Below, in pieces: positions 1-15,700 of a stretch of 64,000 nt of DNA. A program made the translations under genes and the position numbers. The notes under the pieces were generated by a model, which searched no databases, was not told where the DNA came from, and worked only from the letters and a program-made list of their open reading frames with translations. The stretch is from Pterobdella sp. o SKG-2022 (lineage: Eukaryota > Annelida > Clitellata > Hirudinida > Piscicolidae), in assembly GCA_964035795.1 (NCBI GenBank), contig OZ038321.1:9328294-9392293 (forward strand), written 5' to 3'. Position 1 is the stretch's first letter. Each line of letters starts with the position of its first letter.

Positions 1-1776
<1,776 letters not shown>

Positions 1777-2916
1777 CTAAATATTCTTTGAAGTTAAGCA
1801 TTCAATACAAAAACATGTTTTACAATGCTTAAGTTTATATTTATTATCGCTAGGTGAAGCTGTAGCAGGTCTGATGTTATTCATAGATGAATACGTTGTT
1901 TGAATGACGTCTGGAGGAGTGACTTTGGGAGGTTTTGAAAGGTTCGAAGGTGCTGGTATCACATAGGAATGCAATTCATCAAAGATGTGTTCATGGTCGT
2001 CTACAGCTTTTGAGGGCTGCTGTTTTAGTAAGCATTGCATGTGCGAATGATTATGGGTCGAAAGACTATATGTGTTTTTTGGATGTGAATACAAAGCTTT
2101 GGAAAAGTATGGATGTGAAAAATACTCAGAGATAAAAGGAGCTTTTCGGCTGCTGTGAGATGGCATTTTAAGCATCCTAGCCGTATTAGTTGGCATTGCT
2201 AAGTTCTGGGAAGTTTGAAATTGTGCCATTCTTTCTTCAATTTTATCAGTATCATTAGCGTTTTTTTGGTGACGAAAGTTGAAGTTTTCATCAACGAGGT
2301 TGTTGAAGACATTACTGCTTGAAGCTATGTTGAGTTGCAGGTGTTGAATGGCAGGAGGAAGAGGGTGGTGTGGCAACAGTCTTCTCATTTCCTCCAATGA
2401 ACTCGATAATAATAATATATAATTTTTTGCAAGAACCAAAGTGGCTATTTTGGAAAGTTTTCTCACAGAAGCCCCTTTGGCGTAGGGCATCACTTCTCTC
2501 AATGAATCCAATGCCGAATTGAGATCGTGCATTCTTTTGCGTTCTCTACTGTTCACCCTTAATCTCAAATCCTGTAACTCTTCTTCACTGAGCTCTTGCT
2601 TCGCTTGTTGTCGACGAGATAACGTCAAAAGCTTTTTACGATTCGAAGAGTTTTTAGTGCTGTTGTGTGAGCGTTTGTGGAGATGTGTTGGTTGAAAGGA
2701 ATCATGTGAACTGTTTGCTATTTGAGAGGTGCTCATATCCGAGCGATGAATGCTCTCTTTGGAAGACAAGTCATCGAAGTCTTCCAAATCTGAATCGTGC
2801 ATGCTACTCTCTTGGGAATGAATGTCTTCTGTTCCATTGTTTTGTGACAAGTTGCCTACCAAATATGAATAATCTAATTTGTTGTTGAGGTTGTTTCTAC
2901 TCATTGTAATTTTCAA
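1777..2916 (-). CDS. OLIG: OLIG-family basic helix-loop-helix transcription factor
   Basis: Single-exon gene of 379 codons. It encodes a nuclear bHLH transcription factor that would bind E-boxes as a dimer; vertebrate family members act in neural and glial fate choice. The bHLH spans about residues 116-180: basic region [12 protein letters not shown], helix 1 with LREVMPYA, then [11 protein letters not shown] and AKNYILLL. The upstream [10 protein letters not shown] and the Ser-Arg basic region fit Olig better than the BHLHE22/23 branch, which has NARERRRMHDLN. The N-terminal half is rich in Ser, Asp and Glu. The C-terminus ends with a Cys-containing stretch (CKTCFCIEC) that I cannot place. 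The start could also be Met5 (2904). Lack of introns matches vertebrate Olig genes. Orthology to a particular Olig paralogue is not resolved. Confidence 0.9.
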   Translation of the reverse strand: MKITMSRNNLNNKLDYSYLVGNLSQNNGTEDIHSQESSMHDSDLEDFDDLSSKESIHRSDMSTSQIANSSHDSFQPTHLHKRSHNSTKNSSNRKKLLTLSRRQQAKQELSEEELQDLRLRVNSRERKRMHDLNSALDSLREVMPYAKGASVRKLSKIATLVLAKNYILLLSSSLEEMRRLLPHHPLPPAIQHLQLNIASSSNVFNNLVDENFNFRHQKNANDTDKIEERMAQFQTSQNLAMPTNTARMLKMPSHSSRKAPFISEYFSHPYFSKALYSHPKNTYSLSTHNHSHMQCLLKQQPSKAVDDHEHIFDELHSYVIPAPSNLSKPPKVTPPDVIQTTYSSMNNIRPATASPSDNKYKLKHCKTCFCIECLTSKNI

Positions 2917-3046
2917 AACAACAATTTATTTATTTTGCAAAACATCAAACCAATCTTCTTTATTTTCAAAACGAAATTATATCTCAAAAATAATTTCAAT
3001 ATTCAATATCAAATAAAAGTTACAACAGATTCATAGGTTGTGACTC

Positions 3047-3054
3047 TATATATA
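3047..3054 (-). promoter_or_regulatory. Candidate TATA box for the OLIG-like gene
   Basis: TATATATA about 130 bp upstream of the OLIG-like start codon on its coding strand. In AT-rich DNA this can occur by chance. Confidence 0.25.
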
Positions 3055-4176
3055 CAAGACATGGCAACAGCAAATCTACATATATACACCGTGTACTCGT
3101 GCATCGATGTACGTAAGAAACTATTGTCTTCGAGGTTCAGTGGAGGGTTACAATAGATTTTTAAAACAATATAAAGCATCTGTTTTACGATTTGCTCATA
3201 GTTTTCAAACCATTATGAAAATTAAAGGACACCGATTATAAAGTAGGATAAGTATTTCTGAATCGATGAGACATTTTAAAGGTGAAAACTCACCACCAAA
3301 GACGGCATGGGGCCTGCAGGTTATTTGAAGACATTGTAAAATGGCAAGTGTTTGCTTCGAAATAGTTTATTGTTTCAATAAACGCATGTATTAAAACAAA
3401 GCGCCACAAATCGTTGGACCTACTCAAAGCAATATCTTATAATCAATTTATCGAATAGAGTAAATATTTAAACAATAATTTATGCGGATATTTTATATAA
3501 TAATTTAAAATTTAATTTTTATAAAAAATTAATTTAAAATATGATGTAATTTTAAAGAAAGTATTGTTAACTATGAACGATTTTAATTGGTTCGAGCCAA
3601 CTGTATGTCGAATTGCTATTGGCTATGGTTGAATGGAAAGATAGAATAAAAAATATGTTAAAAATTCGAGAAACAGAATTGAATTAAAAATGGCACTTAT
3701 GGAATATTAATTTTAAAACACTTTCTTGTTTCAATATATTTGTTGATTGAATATTGATGAATAAAGCATTTAAGTAAGTCAATTGAACATTTTAAAACAT
3801 CATAATAGCTTTTTAGTTTTGAGTAAACAAAATTTTTTCAAATAATGAAAAAAAAATTGTAAAAATGTGCGAAACACTGACACAAGTGCACACGGAGTCT
3901 GCTTAGCGAAAGGTGTTTGAGGACGGGCATGCTGATAAGAGTGACATGCCGATCAACTCTTCGGTCTCTTAGATAAGAATTTATTAGTCCTATAAACAGA
4001 TTGATAATGTTAACATGAGTTAGTATTGAGCTTCAATTTTTGTATGTTTTCAAAACTTATTCTTTGTCTTAAAAAATTTTTTCCAATGTCGTGAGTGTTA
4101 CAATGAATTTGTTAAATGACAATAATTTCCACGACGAAAAAGTTTATTGGGTGTTGCTTCGAGGAACCGTGATCTT

Positions 4177-4189
4177 TGACCTTTGGTCT
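4177..4189 (-). promoter_or_regulatory. DR1-like nuclear receptor motif
   Basis: The plus strand reads TGACCTTTGGTCT. Its complement AGACCAAAGGTCA is close to the direct-repeat-1 element (AGGTCA A AGGTCA) bound by HNF4, COUP-TF and RXR type receptors. It lies about 1.3 kb upstream of the OLIG-like gene. A single motif match is weak evidence of function. Confidence 0.25.
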
Positions 4190-6099
4190 AATTTGGGGTC
4201 ATGACATACTTTCACAACGTCATCAAATTTAATGGTGCATATTTATGTTCTTGTTAAAATTTCAACTAATTATTATTATTGAATTATCATTAAATTAAAA
4301 AAATTCTAATATAGGTTCATATTTAACACTAAAAATGCCGATGGAACTTTGTTATCCAAATTAAAAAGAGTAAGAGAATCGCTTGTTCGTCGAGAAAGTA
4401 GTAATGCTTTTAAAACCAATTGACCCTTCAGCGTGTAATTAAGGAATCACCTAATTAGCATTCAGAAGTCGAGTGTGTTAGAATCGGGTTGTAAAAACGT
4501 TAATAAACACCTAAATGCCTCAAACTATCTTTTTAAAATAAATGTTTGTTTTAATAATGGTGATCAGACAAGCCACTGATGTCTAACAAAAGTTTCAATA
4601 AAGCTATTAGCTTTTGTTGGTAACTTGCAAGTTATTTTATTTTAGAATGATTGAACATCAGCTATCAGATAATTTAATATTTATTGTTGTATTGATATTA
4701 ACCATAGTATTCATCATTTCATTTCTAGTTTGAACATTTTCAAATTAGTGAAAATCAATGAAAATAATTGAACACATGAAAAGATCTTGAAAGCACGTAA
4801 GTTCAATGATTTTTATAGGATAGACCAGAAAGTTTTAATGACGAAGGCATGATTATTATTGTTATTATCGCATGTGGAAGGATTAGCACGCCCATCAGAC
4901 TTGTGCCATATGCCAAGCTATAACACAATAGGCACTTCCTCATTCATATAACCATTTATTTCATTCATTCGCCAGCCCTCAACATTTTAAAGTTACATTT
5001 GAATTTTCTGAACAAAATATCTGATGTGCTGCTTTCTCAAATTTGATGTTTCCTCATTTGAAATGGTATCTGAATACAAGCAGATTGATTAATTTTTAAT
5101 TTCCAATATTTAAAATTTGCAAATGTTCAAATGATATAATAAATTAGATGTAACATTTTTATAATGACAATAAATTTAAATGAGCTACAGTCATATATCA
5201 TTATGCTAATGCATCCTTCAAAGTTGTAGGGAAGCTGCTGAAACATCACACTAGTTCACAAGTTAACCAGTCAATGTTAGATATATCAATTTTATAATTT
5301 AACATTTGTTTTTGAACGTATTGAATTTGTTGAAAATTTTTTTTCAATACAAAAGTATGGTATATGCTAAGCATCTTTCCTGTTTAATTAGATAGGTCCT
5401 CTGGAGACTTGATGCCTTGTGTGCTCTGTGTCTCGACAGTTGTTTCTTGTGCTGGTGGTCATTTGTACACATTTTTGTTATTACTTACACTCCATGTGTG
5501 ATATCCTACTTGGTTATTGACACTTTATTTGGTGAATGCACAAAACCAGTTATCTACATTGAAGTAATTTGCATAAATTTGAAACTGAGTTAGTTTCCAT
5601 ATATTTAATAGAAAGAAATTTGGTCATATATTACAGCTTTTATACATCAGTTAAAAGAGACTAAACACTGAACATTTTCATGCAACTATAATAATATTCG
5701 TAATTTGTTTTTTGTTTGTTTGTCTGTCTGATACTATTTAGTTGTGCAAAAACTCTTTGAACTTTTGAAAAAATTTATTTCTTTTATAAGCCTAAATATT
5801 AACTTATTTTACCCAGCAAGAAATCAGTTCACTCTACTAAAACCACAAAAAGTTTTGCAAGCTTCAAATCTTAAACCTCTTCTATCACTTTTATACTATA
5901 TATTGCTTAATACTTTTGAAAGACAGAGGAAAATGATAAAGAATTTTTTTACACACAGAAACTTCCATCCGTCACGAGTCTTGCTCGAGTAACTAGGCAT
6001 TAAACACGGTGACCCAAAAGTTATACTCCAAAGCACCTGATTATCTTTAGCCTAGTAGTAGTAGTGTATCCGATTTTCGGTTTGGTGACATGACGTGTT

Positions 6100-7765
6100 T
6101 TTTTCTCCATACTTGCCTATCAGCCATAGCAGTACGTAATTCGTTAGATATCAGCCTGTGTCTTTTTGAAGTACGTCTTTCAGTGTTATATTTGGAAGTC
6201 TTCTTTTAAGAGCCTCATAAGGTCTTTTGAGCAACAGAATATTTGCAGGCTTGTTGTGCCGAGCTAAATGTCCAGCAAGCGCTAACCGTCTTCTCTTGAT
6301 TATAGTGGACAACTTTGGAATTTGACCGTATAGCTGGACATTAGGTAGGCGGTCCCTCCAGGAGAAATTTTTGACTCTTTGGAGCATGCGAGTGTAGGTG
6401 CCATCAACTTTCTTCACTGCAGCTTTGGTCATTGCCTAGAATTCACATCCATATAGCAATATGACTCTACAGTGAATTTGAAAATCCTGACTTATGTTTC
6501 TGTGGTAAAACAAGAGTTCCAGATTTTTTCTAGAGAGTTGAGGGCGCTTCATGATTTTTCGATTCGGGTGCTGATATCTCGAAAAGATTTTGTGTAGCAT
6601 TCTAGATAAAAAAAATATTAAACCTTTTCAATTTCGTCACCATTTATAGCATGAATATGATTTTCTACAGAAGAATTGAAATTTATTGCTTTGGTTTTGC
6701 TTGTATTGAAGAAGAGACCTATTTTTGAATTGCAGTCTCGATTTTGTGGAGAAGACTCAGCTTTGTTGATCGTATCTTCCATCAAAGCGATATCGTCGGT
6801 AAATGCAAGTTCGGCGAGTTTCTCGGGAGGGACTCTACGACTTTCTTTTCTTTCAAGAGTCAATCCATCTGAAAGAAAAATTGAGGTGCTGAGAGTACAA
6901 TCTAAGCAAATGATGAAAAGAAACGGGGCGGCGTGGGTCCCCTTGTAAGACGCCTGTATCGATCTGAAAAATGTCAGTATTGCCTTCAGGGGTCATCACA
7001 AGAACGGTGTTTTCACACATCACTCATATTGCATTGACGATTTTAGAAGGGATTCCATATGCAGCAAAGATTTTGAAAATTTTTGAACGATTTATCGAGT
7101 CAAATGCTTTTTTGAAATAGATATGTTATTACAGCTTCTTTCTTGTGGTTACACAATTTTTTTCATGATTCTTTTGAGTGCGAGTAGATGAGACGAGGTG
7201 AGACAGAGTGGAAGCCATTTTGATTAGGGCGAAGCAGCTTGTCGATGACAGGGCGGATTCTGCTTAGTATAAGCCGGTTGTAGATTTTGGAGGCTAGGAC
7301 TTTTACTCTGGTAGTTGGAACATCGAGTTAAGTTACCTTTCTTGAGCACAAAAACGATACCAGATATACCTCATTCATTGGGACGCACACCGTTAATGGT
7401 TTCGATGCAAAAACCTTTTCAGGTAATTTCAGGTTTTCTCGAGTTTCCAGACTTTTAGTATAAGAACATTGAGATCAGAGGCTTTAATAGGTTTCATTAC
7501 TTTGAGTGAATCCGTGATCTCCTTTTCGCTAAATTCGGCAGTACTAAGTTCTGGGTTGATGTCAAACAACTTGACGCAATCAAACCGAGCTTGATCAGTT
7601 GGTTTTGGAACTGGTCTTTCCAGATTTTGAGACGATTTTTTTCTTGTATAAAGATGACAAATTCTTTCTTTCTTGAAAATTCTTTTATTAGATTTCAGCC
7701 ATTTTTTTGATGTCCACGTGATCTCTTTTCGAATTCTGAAAGAAGTTTTCAAGGCGGTCATATGT
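6100..7765 (-). mobile_element. Degraded non-LTR retrotransposon (LINE), minus strand
   Basis: Broken reverse-transcriptase ORF pieces occur in order on the minus strand. 7761-7429 holds the linker and first RT motif (NPELSTAEFSEKEITDSLK). 6863-6618 has LAFTDDIALMED, the FADD-type catalytic box, followed by GLFFNTSKTKAINF. 6432-6151 has the C-terminal RRRLALAGHLARH-type domain. Frameshifts and stops separate the pieces, so the copy is dead. The GHL.R tail is typical of LINE families with a C-terminal domain after RT. Confidence 0.8.
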
Positions 7766-8066
7766 CTGGCGTTAGGTATTTTGGTGAAGTTGAACTCGTT
7801 GGATTGGAGCTTTTTTAGAGTTTAATCGGGGAAGATCCATATCATGGTGCTGAATGGCAGGGTAGGTTCATTTTGGATGACTCGGTAGTTTCTTTTATCC
7901 AACTTCGTTACATATGGTTACAAAAGATGTGTAAGTCTGTTGATCTATTGGTAAGACGTAGAATTTTGAAGATATTGAATCGTCTATAGTGGTAGCCAGA
8001 TCATTGTCAAGGCCCAGTGCCTACCCGTAGAGATATTTCCTTGTTGATCTTTCGTCTGCGATAGAC

Positions 8067-8795
8067 TTGATAAATCATCAAATACTAATCAGAAAATTAA
8101 ACGAATCATTTGGCTTGAATGGTTTAGGAATTAACTCTTCAACAGATCATTCAACGTCAAATGCCCCAAAACAGGATCAGCACCAAACGTTTACTCTACT
8201 GGAGTATCACAAGGTTCTGTTCTTGGACCGCAGCTTTTTACAATTTGATAATTCATCAATATGCCGACGACACTCAATTATATGGGCATTGCTCATTTGA
8301 TACATCAATGCCTTTGAGAGAAAGAATGTCAAAGTGTATTAAAGAAATTGCATTTTGGATGTAAACCAACCAAATGAAACCCAACAGTTTAAAAACGGAA
8401 GTCATTCGGTTCTCATATACAAACTGCCAACTCAACCAGTTCGTGTGTTAAATGATCATATAATTCATTCTGATTCAGTTAAAAATCTTGTTGTCTATTC
8501 TGACAAAGATCTAAGCATGAAGACTTACATAAACAAATTTTTTCAAATGTCATTTGCATCATTGAGGAAGATAAGAAGCATTAAAAACTATCCGAACCAA
8601 GAGTCACTCAAAACACTTTTATTAGCCTTGATATTAAGTCGCATTGATTATGGAAACATTGTACTAATGGAATTACCCAAGTTACAAATCCAGAAAATCC
8701 AGTCCATAAGTAACACGAAAACCAGATTAATATCAGAAACTAAAAAGTTTGATCACATAACTCCTGTCTTGAGAGATCTACATTGGCTTTCTTAG
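8067..8795 (+). mobile_element. LINE reverse-transcriptase fragment (Jockey/CR1-like), plus strand
   Basis: The plus strand encodes an RT fragment split by frameshifts. Near 8240-8290 it reads HQYADDTQLYGH, the YADD catalytic motif. The following ORF (8355-8795) covers thumb and C-terminal sequence such as SRIDYGNIVL and ITPVLRDLHWL. The 5' part is missing. It lies back to back with the minus-strand LINE remnant. Confidence 0.8.
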
Positions 8796-9768
8796 CGAGA
8801 AAAATCAAAATAGAAATGACCAAAAAAATGCTTTTTTAGCGGAAGAAATAGAAATGACCAAAGACTATACATATAATAAATTCTTAAAAAATTCTTACAA
8901 AGTATAAAATTGGTTCATATCTGATTGGCTAAACTTAAAGCAGATAAACAAATGCAACTATGCTTGGAACTTCTTTACCCTTCTCCTGAATATTGGCTCT
9001 TTTTCTTGGATATAAAAAGTAAGTAAGAAAATAAAAAGATTTATGACTATTTTTTAGATTCAAAATTCATTTCAAACCAACTTCCAAAAAGCTATACATA
9101 AAAATTGTTCAACTCCCTCCAATAAAAAGGTTACAATACGAAAAAAAATATTTTTATCTAGCCTCTATTTTGAATGTTTTATGTGGCTTAAACATTGATA
9201 AAAACAACTTTGAAAAACTATAATAAAACCAATGGTGTGCAAAACGTCGCAAGGAAAAATGAAATGCTTTTACGAGTTCAGATCTCTATCCAAGCTTTCA
9301 GGGGTACATGCCTCAATCAAAAAATTAGAGAATAATAAGTTTTACTCAATGAATTTAATTTAAATCAGTAGTATTTTAATTATTTCTAATATATTTTATA
9401 AATGGGTTTGCTCATCATATTAAAATTATGTTTTTCGTAGAGATAAATAATTTTTATTTTGTCTATACTAGTTCATTCTGTACACTTATATTTACACTCA
9501 CGCTTAACTTTCAAAATCTAATAAATATATAAATATTAAATCATTAAAACAAGGTTAATTTTTATACATGATTAATAAATTTTAGGTTTTATTAATTGGT
9601 TAGAAATTCCACTTTTGAGTATTTACCATAAGTTCATTAGTTTTCTATAAGATAGATGATTTTGTGTTTTGTATAACTTGTTTTAGCATTTTTGCAAAAG
9701 CGAAAATTACTTATTTGATCATGAGCCGAAGTATAATTTTGAAAGTTTAGTGTTTAACTATTTGCAGC
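8796..9768. other. AT-rich region upstream of TOMM70
   Basis: No coding signal seen. It presumably contains the TOMM70 promoter, but no convincing element could be singled out. Confidence 0.4.
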
Positions 9769-12700
9769 ATGCCTCTATTGAAAGAAGTGCAACTACCAAA
9801 TGGATGGAAACCGTGGCATGTAACTTTAATGGTTGGTGTGCCAGTTTCGGTAGTAGGAGGCATTTACTTGTATAGAAGGTATTCAAAATCATCATTTCAA
9901 TCTCCATCTTTACCTCTTAAGGTTGATACTTTTTCCCTTTATTAACAATGATTTTCAAAATTGAGTTTCCAAAATCTTTTAGCCAGAAACTGAAGCAAGA
10001 AAATTTAAAGTTCAGGGAAATGAGCATTTCAAGGCAGGTCGCTACCCCAGTGCCATAGATTGCTACACTAAGTTTGTATCAGCTTTCTCTCTATAAATCA
10101 TCTTTTTGTGCTTTTCAAATGGTGCTTAGAATTGTTAATAAATGAAATAGAATAACTTGACGTAATTTTGGCAGAGACAAACATGTTAAATAAGATACAC
10201 AAAGCTTTACTTAAAAATTTTTACATTCCTTAGTGTTCATTTACTTGAGAATGTTAGATTTCTTACAGAATCTTTTTTATTTTGTTTAAGAAATACTTCA
10301 TGTTCATTTTTTATAAAATTATGTCAAGTTGTTTTATTTGATACATTAAAAATGTATGTTAGTTCATGTATCATATGAAAAACTTTTAAATAATAAACTA
10401 GATTTTTTCTTCCTAAATAATTTTATTGAATATTGTTAAGCATTATGTTCATGATGTAATAATTCAGCTCACAATCTTCATTCAACTGAAAATATTAAAA
10501 GGGCTATAGAATTGCAATCAAGTGATGAAAAGAATGAGTTATCAACATATTACCAAAACAGGGCTGCTGCCTATGACCAAATGGTTGACACATAGATTTT
10601 AAAATATTTTTGAAAATATAATAAATAATGTTTATAAATTTTATTAAAGAAAAATTATTTGATGGTGATCAAAGATTGTACACAAGCAATTTCTCTCAAC
10701 CCAAAGTATTATTTTATTTGATTTTAGTTAAATTCCATGTTAAAAAATGCTGTCTTGGATATGACATTAAACTGCAACATACTTAGCACCTGTGGTTCAA
10801 GGCTGCTTTTCTTTTATAAACTGGATAACTGTAGACTCTAGTCCGATGTTATGGTGTTATTGTCATTTGGCTTGGAGTAGGATCATCCTTTTTTTGGCAA
10901 TGGCAAGGCAAACCATGCAAGTGTAGAATTGGTGGGTTTAATAATTCCAAGTTGGACATTAGCTTAAGCTGGCAGCTTATAAAAATTAGTCCCAAATATA
11001 GTATCAATAATCTAGGACAACTGCTGTCAATCTCAGTTACTGGGACATGTAAAGCAGTAAAAATTTACTTTTTATTATTGTTAATCTAATTAGATTATAC
11101 TGCTATGCATGTTCCAGTAACTGGAGTTGACAGTAGTTAGACTAGATTATTGATACTATACTGAAGTAATTTATAAAAAAAATCATTTATTTGAGACAAA
11201 TTTTTATAGACTGCCAGTCTGAGCTATCATCCATCTTCAACTCACAAAATTCAAGATCCATCATTCCCACATTTGGGCATTTTGCCTTGCCGTTGTCAAC
11301 AAAAAGAAAGATCAAATGACAATGATACCAGGATATCAGTCTGTTGATACCTGTTACCAGAGTCTAATGTTATCTAGGATACAGCAGAAAAGCAGACTTA
11401 ATTTAGAGATGCTATTTTCTGTGCAGTTTAACATCATGTCCAGAACCAGTTAAATTAAATAGGATTTTTGTGTTTCAGCTATATATTTTTTTTCATGATG
11501 TAAATAAATCTTATTTTCAATAAATGATTAGTTGTTCTCCAGACTCATTGTATGAGTTAAACAAAATATTTTTGTGATTTTTCAGCCTTATACTGTTAAC
11601 TTGTTTCAAAAAATTTCAGAATGTATAAAAAAGTAATGAAAAATTAAATAAATCTTTTTGATATGTTCAAGTAACTTGTTATTTACACAAATATTCAAAA
11701 ACAGATACATCAAAGCGTTGAATAGAAGAGCTAAAGCATACAAAAGCACAGGCTTTTTGAAGGAAGCTCTTGAAGGTTGCCCATGTTTTTGATATCATTA
11801 CAAAAGTAATGTAGTTCAAATAGTAATGTTTCTTATAAACATTAGCATTATAATTTATTGATAATTTCTCAGTTTTGATTGCTTTCAATGTTGTGCAGCA
11901 CTTGCTCCTATGTTTAGATAATTATAAAATGTTTTCATATTATTTGTCTTATATAAATTAAGAGTTCTAATGTGTGCAGATATAACGTCTGTGTGTGTTT
12001 TGGAGGGTTTCTCAGATACCAAAAGTGTTCAGTTGGCTGACTCTATTGTCAAAGAAATCTGTGACAACAAAGCTGAAGAAACAATGAAAGTTTGTTGTAT
12101 ATTCACTTCGTTCATATGAAAATATGAGTCCAATATAAATTCTGTGAATAAAAGCAAATTTAAATTAAAAGTTTCAATAACCTTCCAAATGTCTGCATGC
12201 AAATTGAGCCATAAGTTTCAAATTTGAGTAAATCTGGTGGTTGGTACAATTGAAGTTTGTCTTGGTATAATGTACAAAACCCATCATAACATGTTTAATT
12301 ATTATTTTTCACAACCAATAAATATATTAGTTTTCATGTGTTAATCGTTACTGCTAGTTATGTTGCTTGACCCTCTCTTGTCCAATAAGTTTCCACTGAT
12401 TCTCTTTTACAATACCATTTTGAATATGGGCATTTTGGACTTAGTTTAAGTTCTATTTCTTTGGTACACTTTTTCAAGAAACTGTAAGTTTTTGATAATT
12501 TTTCATTATCACTGTTTCTTATTTTCCATAAATGTTTTTCTTTGATGATCATGCACTTGTATAAGTTTCATTTTTCATCCACTTATTATTTATCAATCTT
12601 CACAGTTCCTATCATGTTACCCATTTAAATTCTGGGGATATCGTTATTTTTAATGACTAGAAATCAATTTAACTTAAATTAATGTATTTTAACAAGTGAG

Positions 12701-15700
12701 TAGAAGCTTAAATATTAAGTGACTGACTTCACTAAACCAATGGCATAAATTGTATTTTGTAACAAAAAACATCAAATAAGAGGAATTTTTAATACATTTA
12801 TTGAGAATCGGAAGCTATAATTTTCAATGAGTTTAGCCTTATTATAAAACGTTAGCCTATTTAGCTAACGTTTTATAATAAGGCTAAACTCATTGAAAAT
12901 TATAGCTTCCGATTCTCAATAAATGTATTAAAAATTCCTCTTATTTGATGTTTTTCGTTACAAAATATTGAAGAAAAATACATACGATGTTTCTGAAAAG
13001 TTTAATGGCATAAATCATATAATTTTATTACACTTCCAACATGGAAACCAAACTTGAAATTTTGCATGCATATTATAACTGAATGAATCAAGGTGAGGCA
13101 GCCTAGAGACCCTTCAAGCCACCAGATCTCGCGTTTGTTGCTCAGCTTCTGTCAGGACCCTGTGTTCAACTCATTCGAGTATAAGAACCTATCATCTGCC
13201 ACCTACTTGTCACATCAATTCAATCGCAGGTTCTTCCTTTTTTATTTACTTCTATAATAGAATTTTTTTATTGGTTTTTTATATATAGTTTTGATGTTTT
13301 TTTTACACTCACAAGAACAGCAGTTACAAACGAGCATTACTGGCTTTTATGAATCAAGACTTCTCAAATTTTGTTGAACTTTGCGATGAAGAAATAAAAA
13401 ATTCTCAAGTAGTGAATGAAGAAGGTGAGTGTAAATATAAGGTATACAAGAACAAAGACAACAGTGATAGTGGTTTGGTGGAGGGTTTCAATGATCATCC
13501 GAAAGATGAGGTTAAAATGAATGGGGACAAGGACGAGGAGGATGATGGTATTGACGTCAAAGATCATAATGAAGCAAGCATTCCAAATATTGATGGCAAC
13601 GACATTCCACAAGAGTGCAACAAGAATTATCAATTCGAAACTCAAAATCTCAAAGGGACCTATTACTTTTTGAGTTTGAATCTTAAGAAGGCTCTAGAGA
13701 CTTTTGACGCTATCATCAATGATGAGTCATCATCCAACCAGGTGTTTCATGGTTTCTTTGTATTACAAACTTGTTGGTGCACTGCCAACACTCATTTGTG
13801 CCATAATTAACTGAGCAGTTGAAGTGTAACAGTTTGTTGAAGCGAGCTAAAGTGCACAGTAGTGAGGGGCGTGCACAAGATGCTCTGAATGATTGCTGCA
13901 GTGCTGAGGCCCTCGACCCTAGCAACCCTGATGTTTTCTTGCATCGTGGTCAAGTTAGCATATCCCTTCTTTTTTGCACTATATTGAGGCTATAGATAAA
14001 TTTCAACTGTTTCTATTCAAATTTAATCACCCAGTTCAATTTGTTGAATGAGAAACTAGATGAAGCAGTGAAAGATTTTGAAAAGTCAATAGAACTTAAT
14101 AACAATTGGCCAGAGCCACAAATTCTCAAGGCTTTTACCCGTTCGTTTTTCAATATTTTATTCATGACCTTACTTGAATATTTTATATTTTAGATTATTG
14201 TTATTAAAAATTTGGGAAATAATAGAAATATATATGTATTTAATTAAAAATAAAGCTTATATAATTAATTTATTTTGAAATGACTGATTCATCGAATAGC
14301 TAAATCTTCCTCAACATCATGACTTGACACAAACAAAATGATGTACAGAGAGTAGGAAGGTATTGATGATGGCTGATTTTGTGGCACTTGGAGAAGTTAT
14401 TGACGATTTCAAGAATATTATCAAAAAATTTCCTAACTACGCTGAAGCTTACATTTTTTATGGCCAGGTGGGTTGAAATGTTGAAAGTAAATGAAGTTTA
14501 TTTGTTTTAAAACAGAATACATTAGATTATGGTTGAATTCTGTTTTTTATCTTGAAAACAAATGCTCCATTACGAAGATTATGAAAATTTTTGATACTGA
14601 TAAGTCTTTTGCATTTTTCAAACAGATACTTCAGAACTTACAAAAGTTTGATGAAGCAGACGAGAACTTTCAAAAAGCATTAAAAATCGACGCCAACTGT
14701 TCCAATGCTTATGTGCATAAAGGGTAACTGATTTTGTAGTCATTCATTTATCTGTTGATAGTTTTCGGGGTGAGTTGGAAAGAGTAGCTAATTTCTGTTG
14801 TCTAGGTAAAAGTTTGAATGATGGGAGAAAAGTGAACTAACTTCTACACATAGGGTAGGGCTCAAAAATGGTAAGAGCATCTGAAAGCTGACTGGGACCA
14901 CAAGAAAAAATCTCACATCCTATGGTCCACAGTAAAGGCCCTCAACCCTAAAAAACCCACCACTCCCACCAATACAATCATCACCCATAACAACAAAACA
15001 GCTCACACAAAAAGCCAATACACTAAACAAATACTTCAAATCAACCTCAAAACACTCGTCCAACCCCACTTACAGAATAATAAACAAGCTCACCAAATCA
15101 CTCACATTTACCCCAATAACAATCACTGAATCAGAGACCATCCACGCAATAAAACAATCTAAAAATAACTCATCAGGACCAGACAATATCAACATCAAAC
15201 ACCTAGGACCAATAGCCATCAAACACCTAACCAACCTCTACAACATCACAATCAACACAAACACCATACCCCAAATATGGAAAACCTCCAAAATCATTCC
15301 CATCGCCAAACCCAACAAAAACCCTTCTCTCCCCTCCCCATACCGACCAATACCCCTACCCTCTCCCATAGCAAAAACTCTAGAAAAAATCATCCTCCCA
15401 CACCTCACCACTAATATAACCCTCCCAACACACTAACACGGCTTCAGAGCTGCACACTCCACCACCACAGCCTTACATCAAATCAATAACACCATACTTA
15501 CTGGTTTCAACAAAAAAAAACCTCCTCATAGAACAATCCTCACCGCCCTCGACATGACCAAAGCATTCGACATGGTCAACATCCACTAACTCATCCACAA
15601 AATACACAACACCCACATTCCTACAACAATAATCAAATTTCTGGCCAACTACCTAAAAGGCCGCCGACAATACACCTCATACAACAATCATACATCAAAG

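Larger units (their letters stand above)
2917..6100. other. Intergenic region upstream of the OLIG-like gene
   Basis: About 3 kb of AT-rich DNA without recognisable coding exons. A less AT-rich patch at about 3885-3975 and the DR1-like motif are the only distinctive points. The 82-codon ORF at 5744-5992 has no recognisable motif and directly abuts LINE remnants. Confidence 0.5.

Noticed and set aside
5744..5992. 82-codon plus-strand ORF
   Set aside because: No motif or splice context; AT-rich composition, next to LINE remnants.
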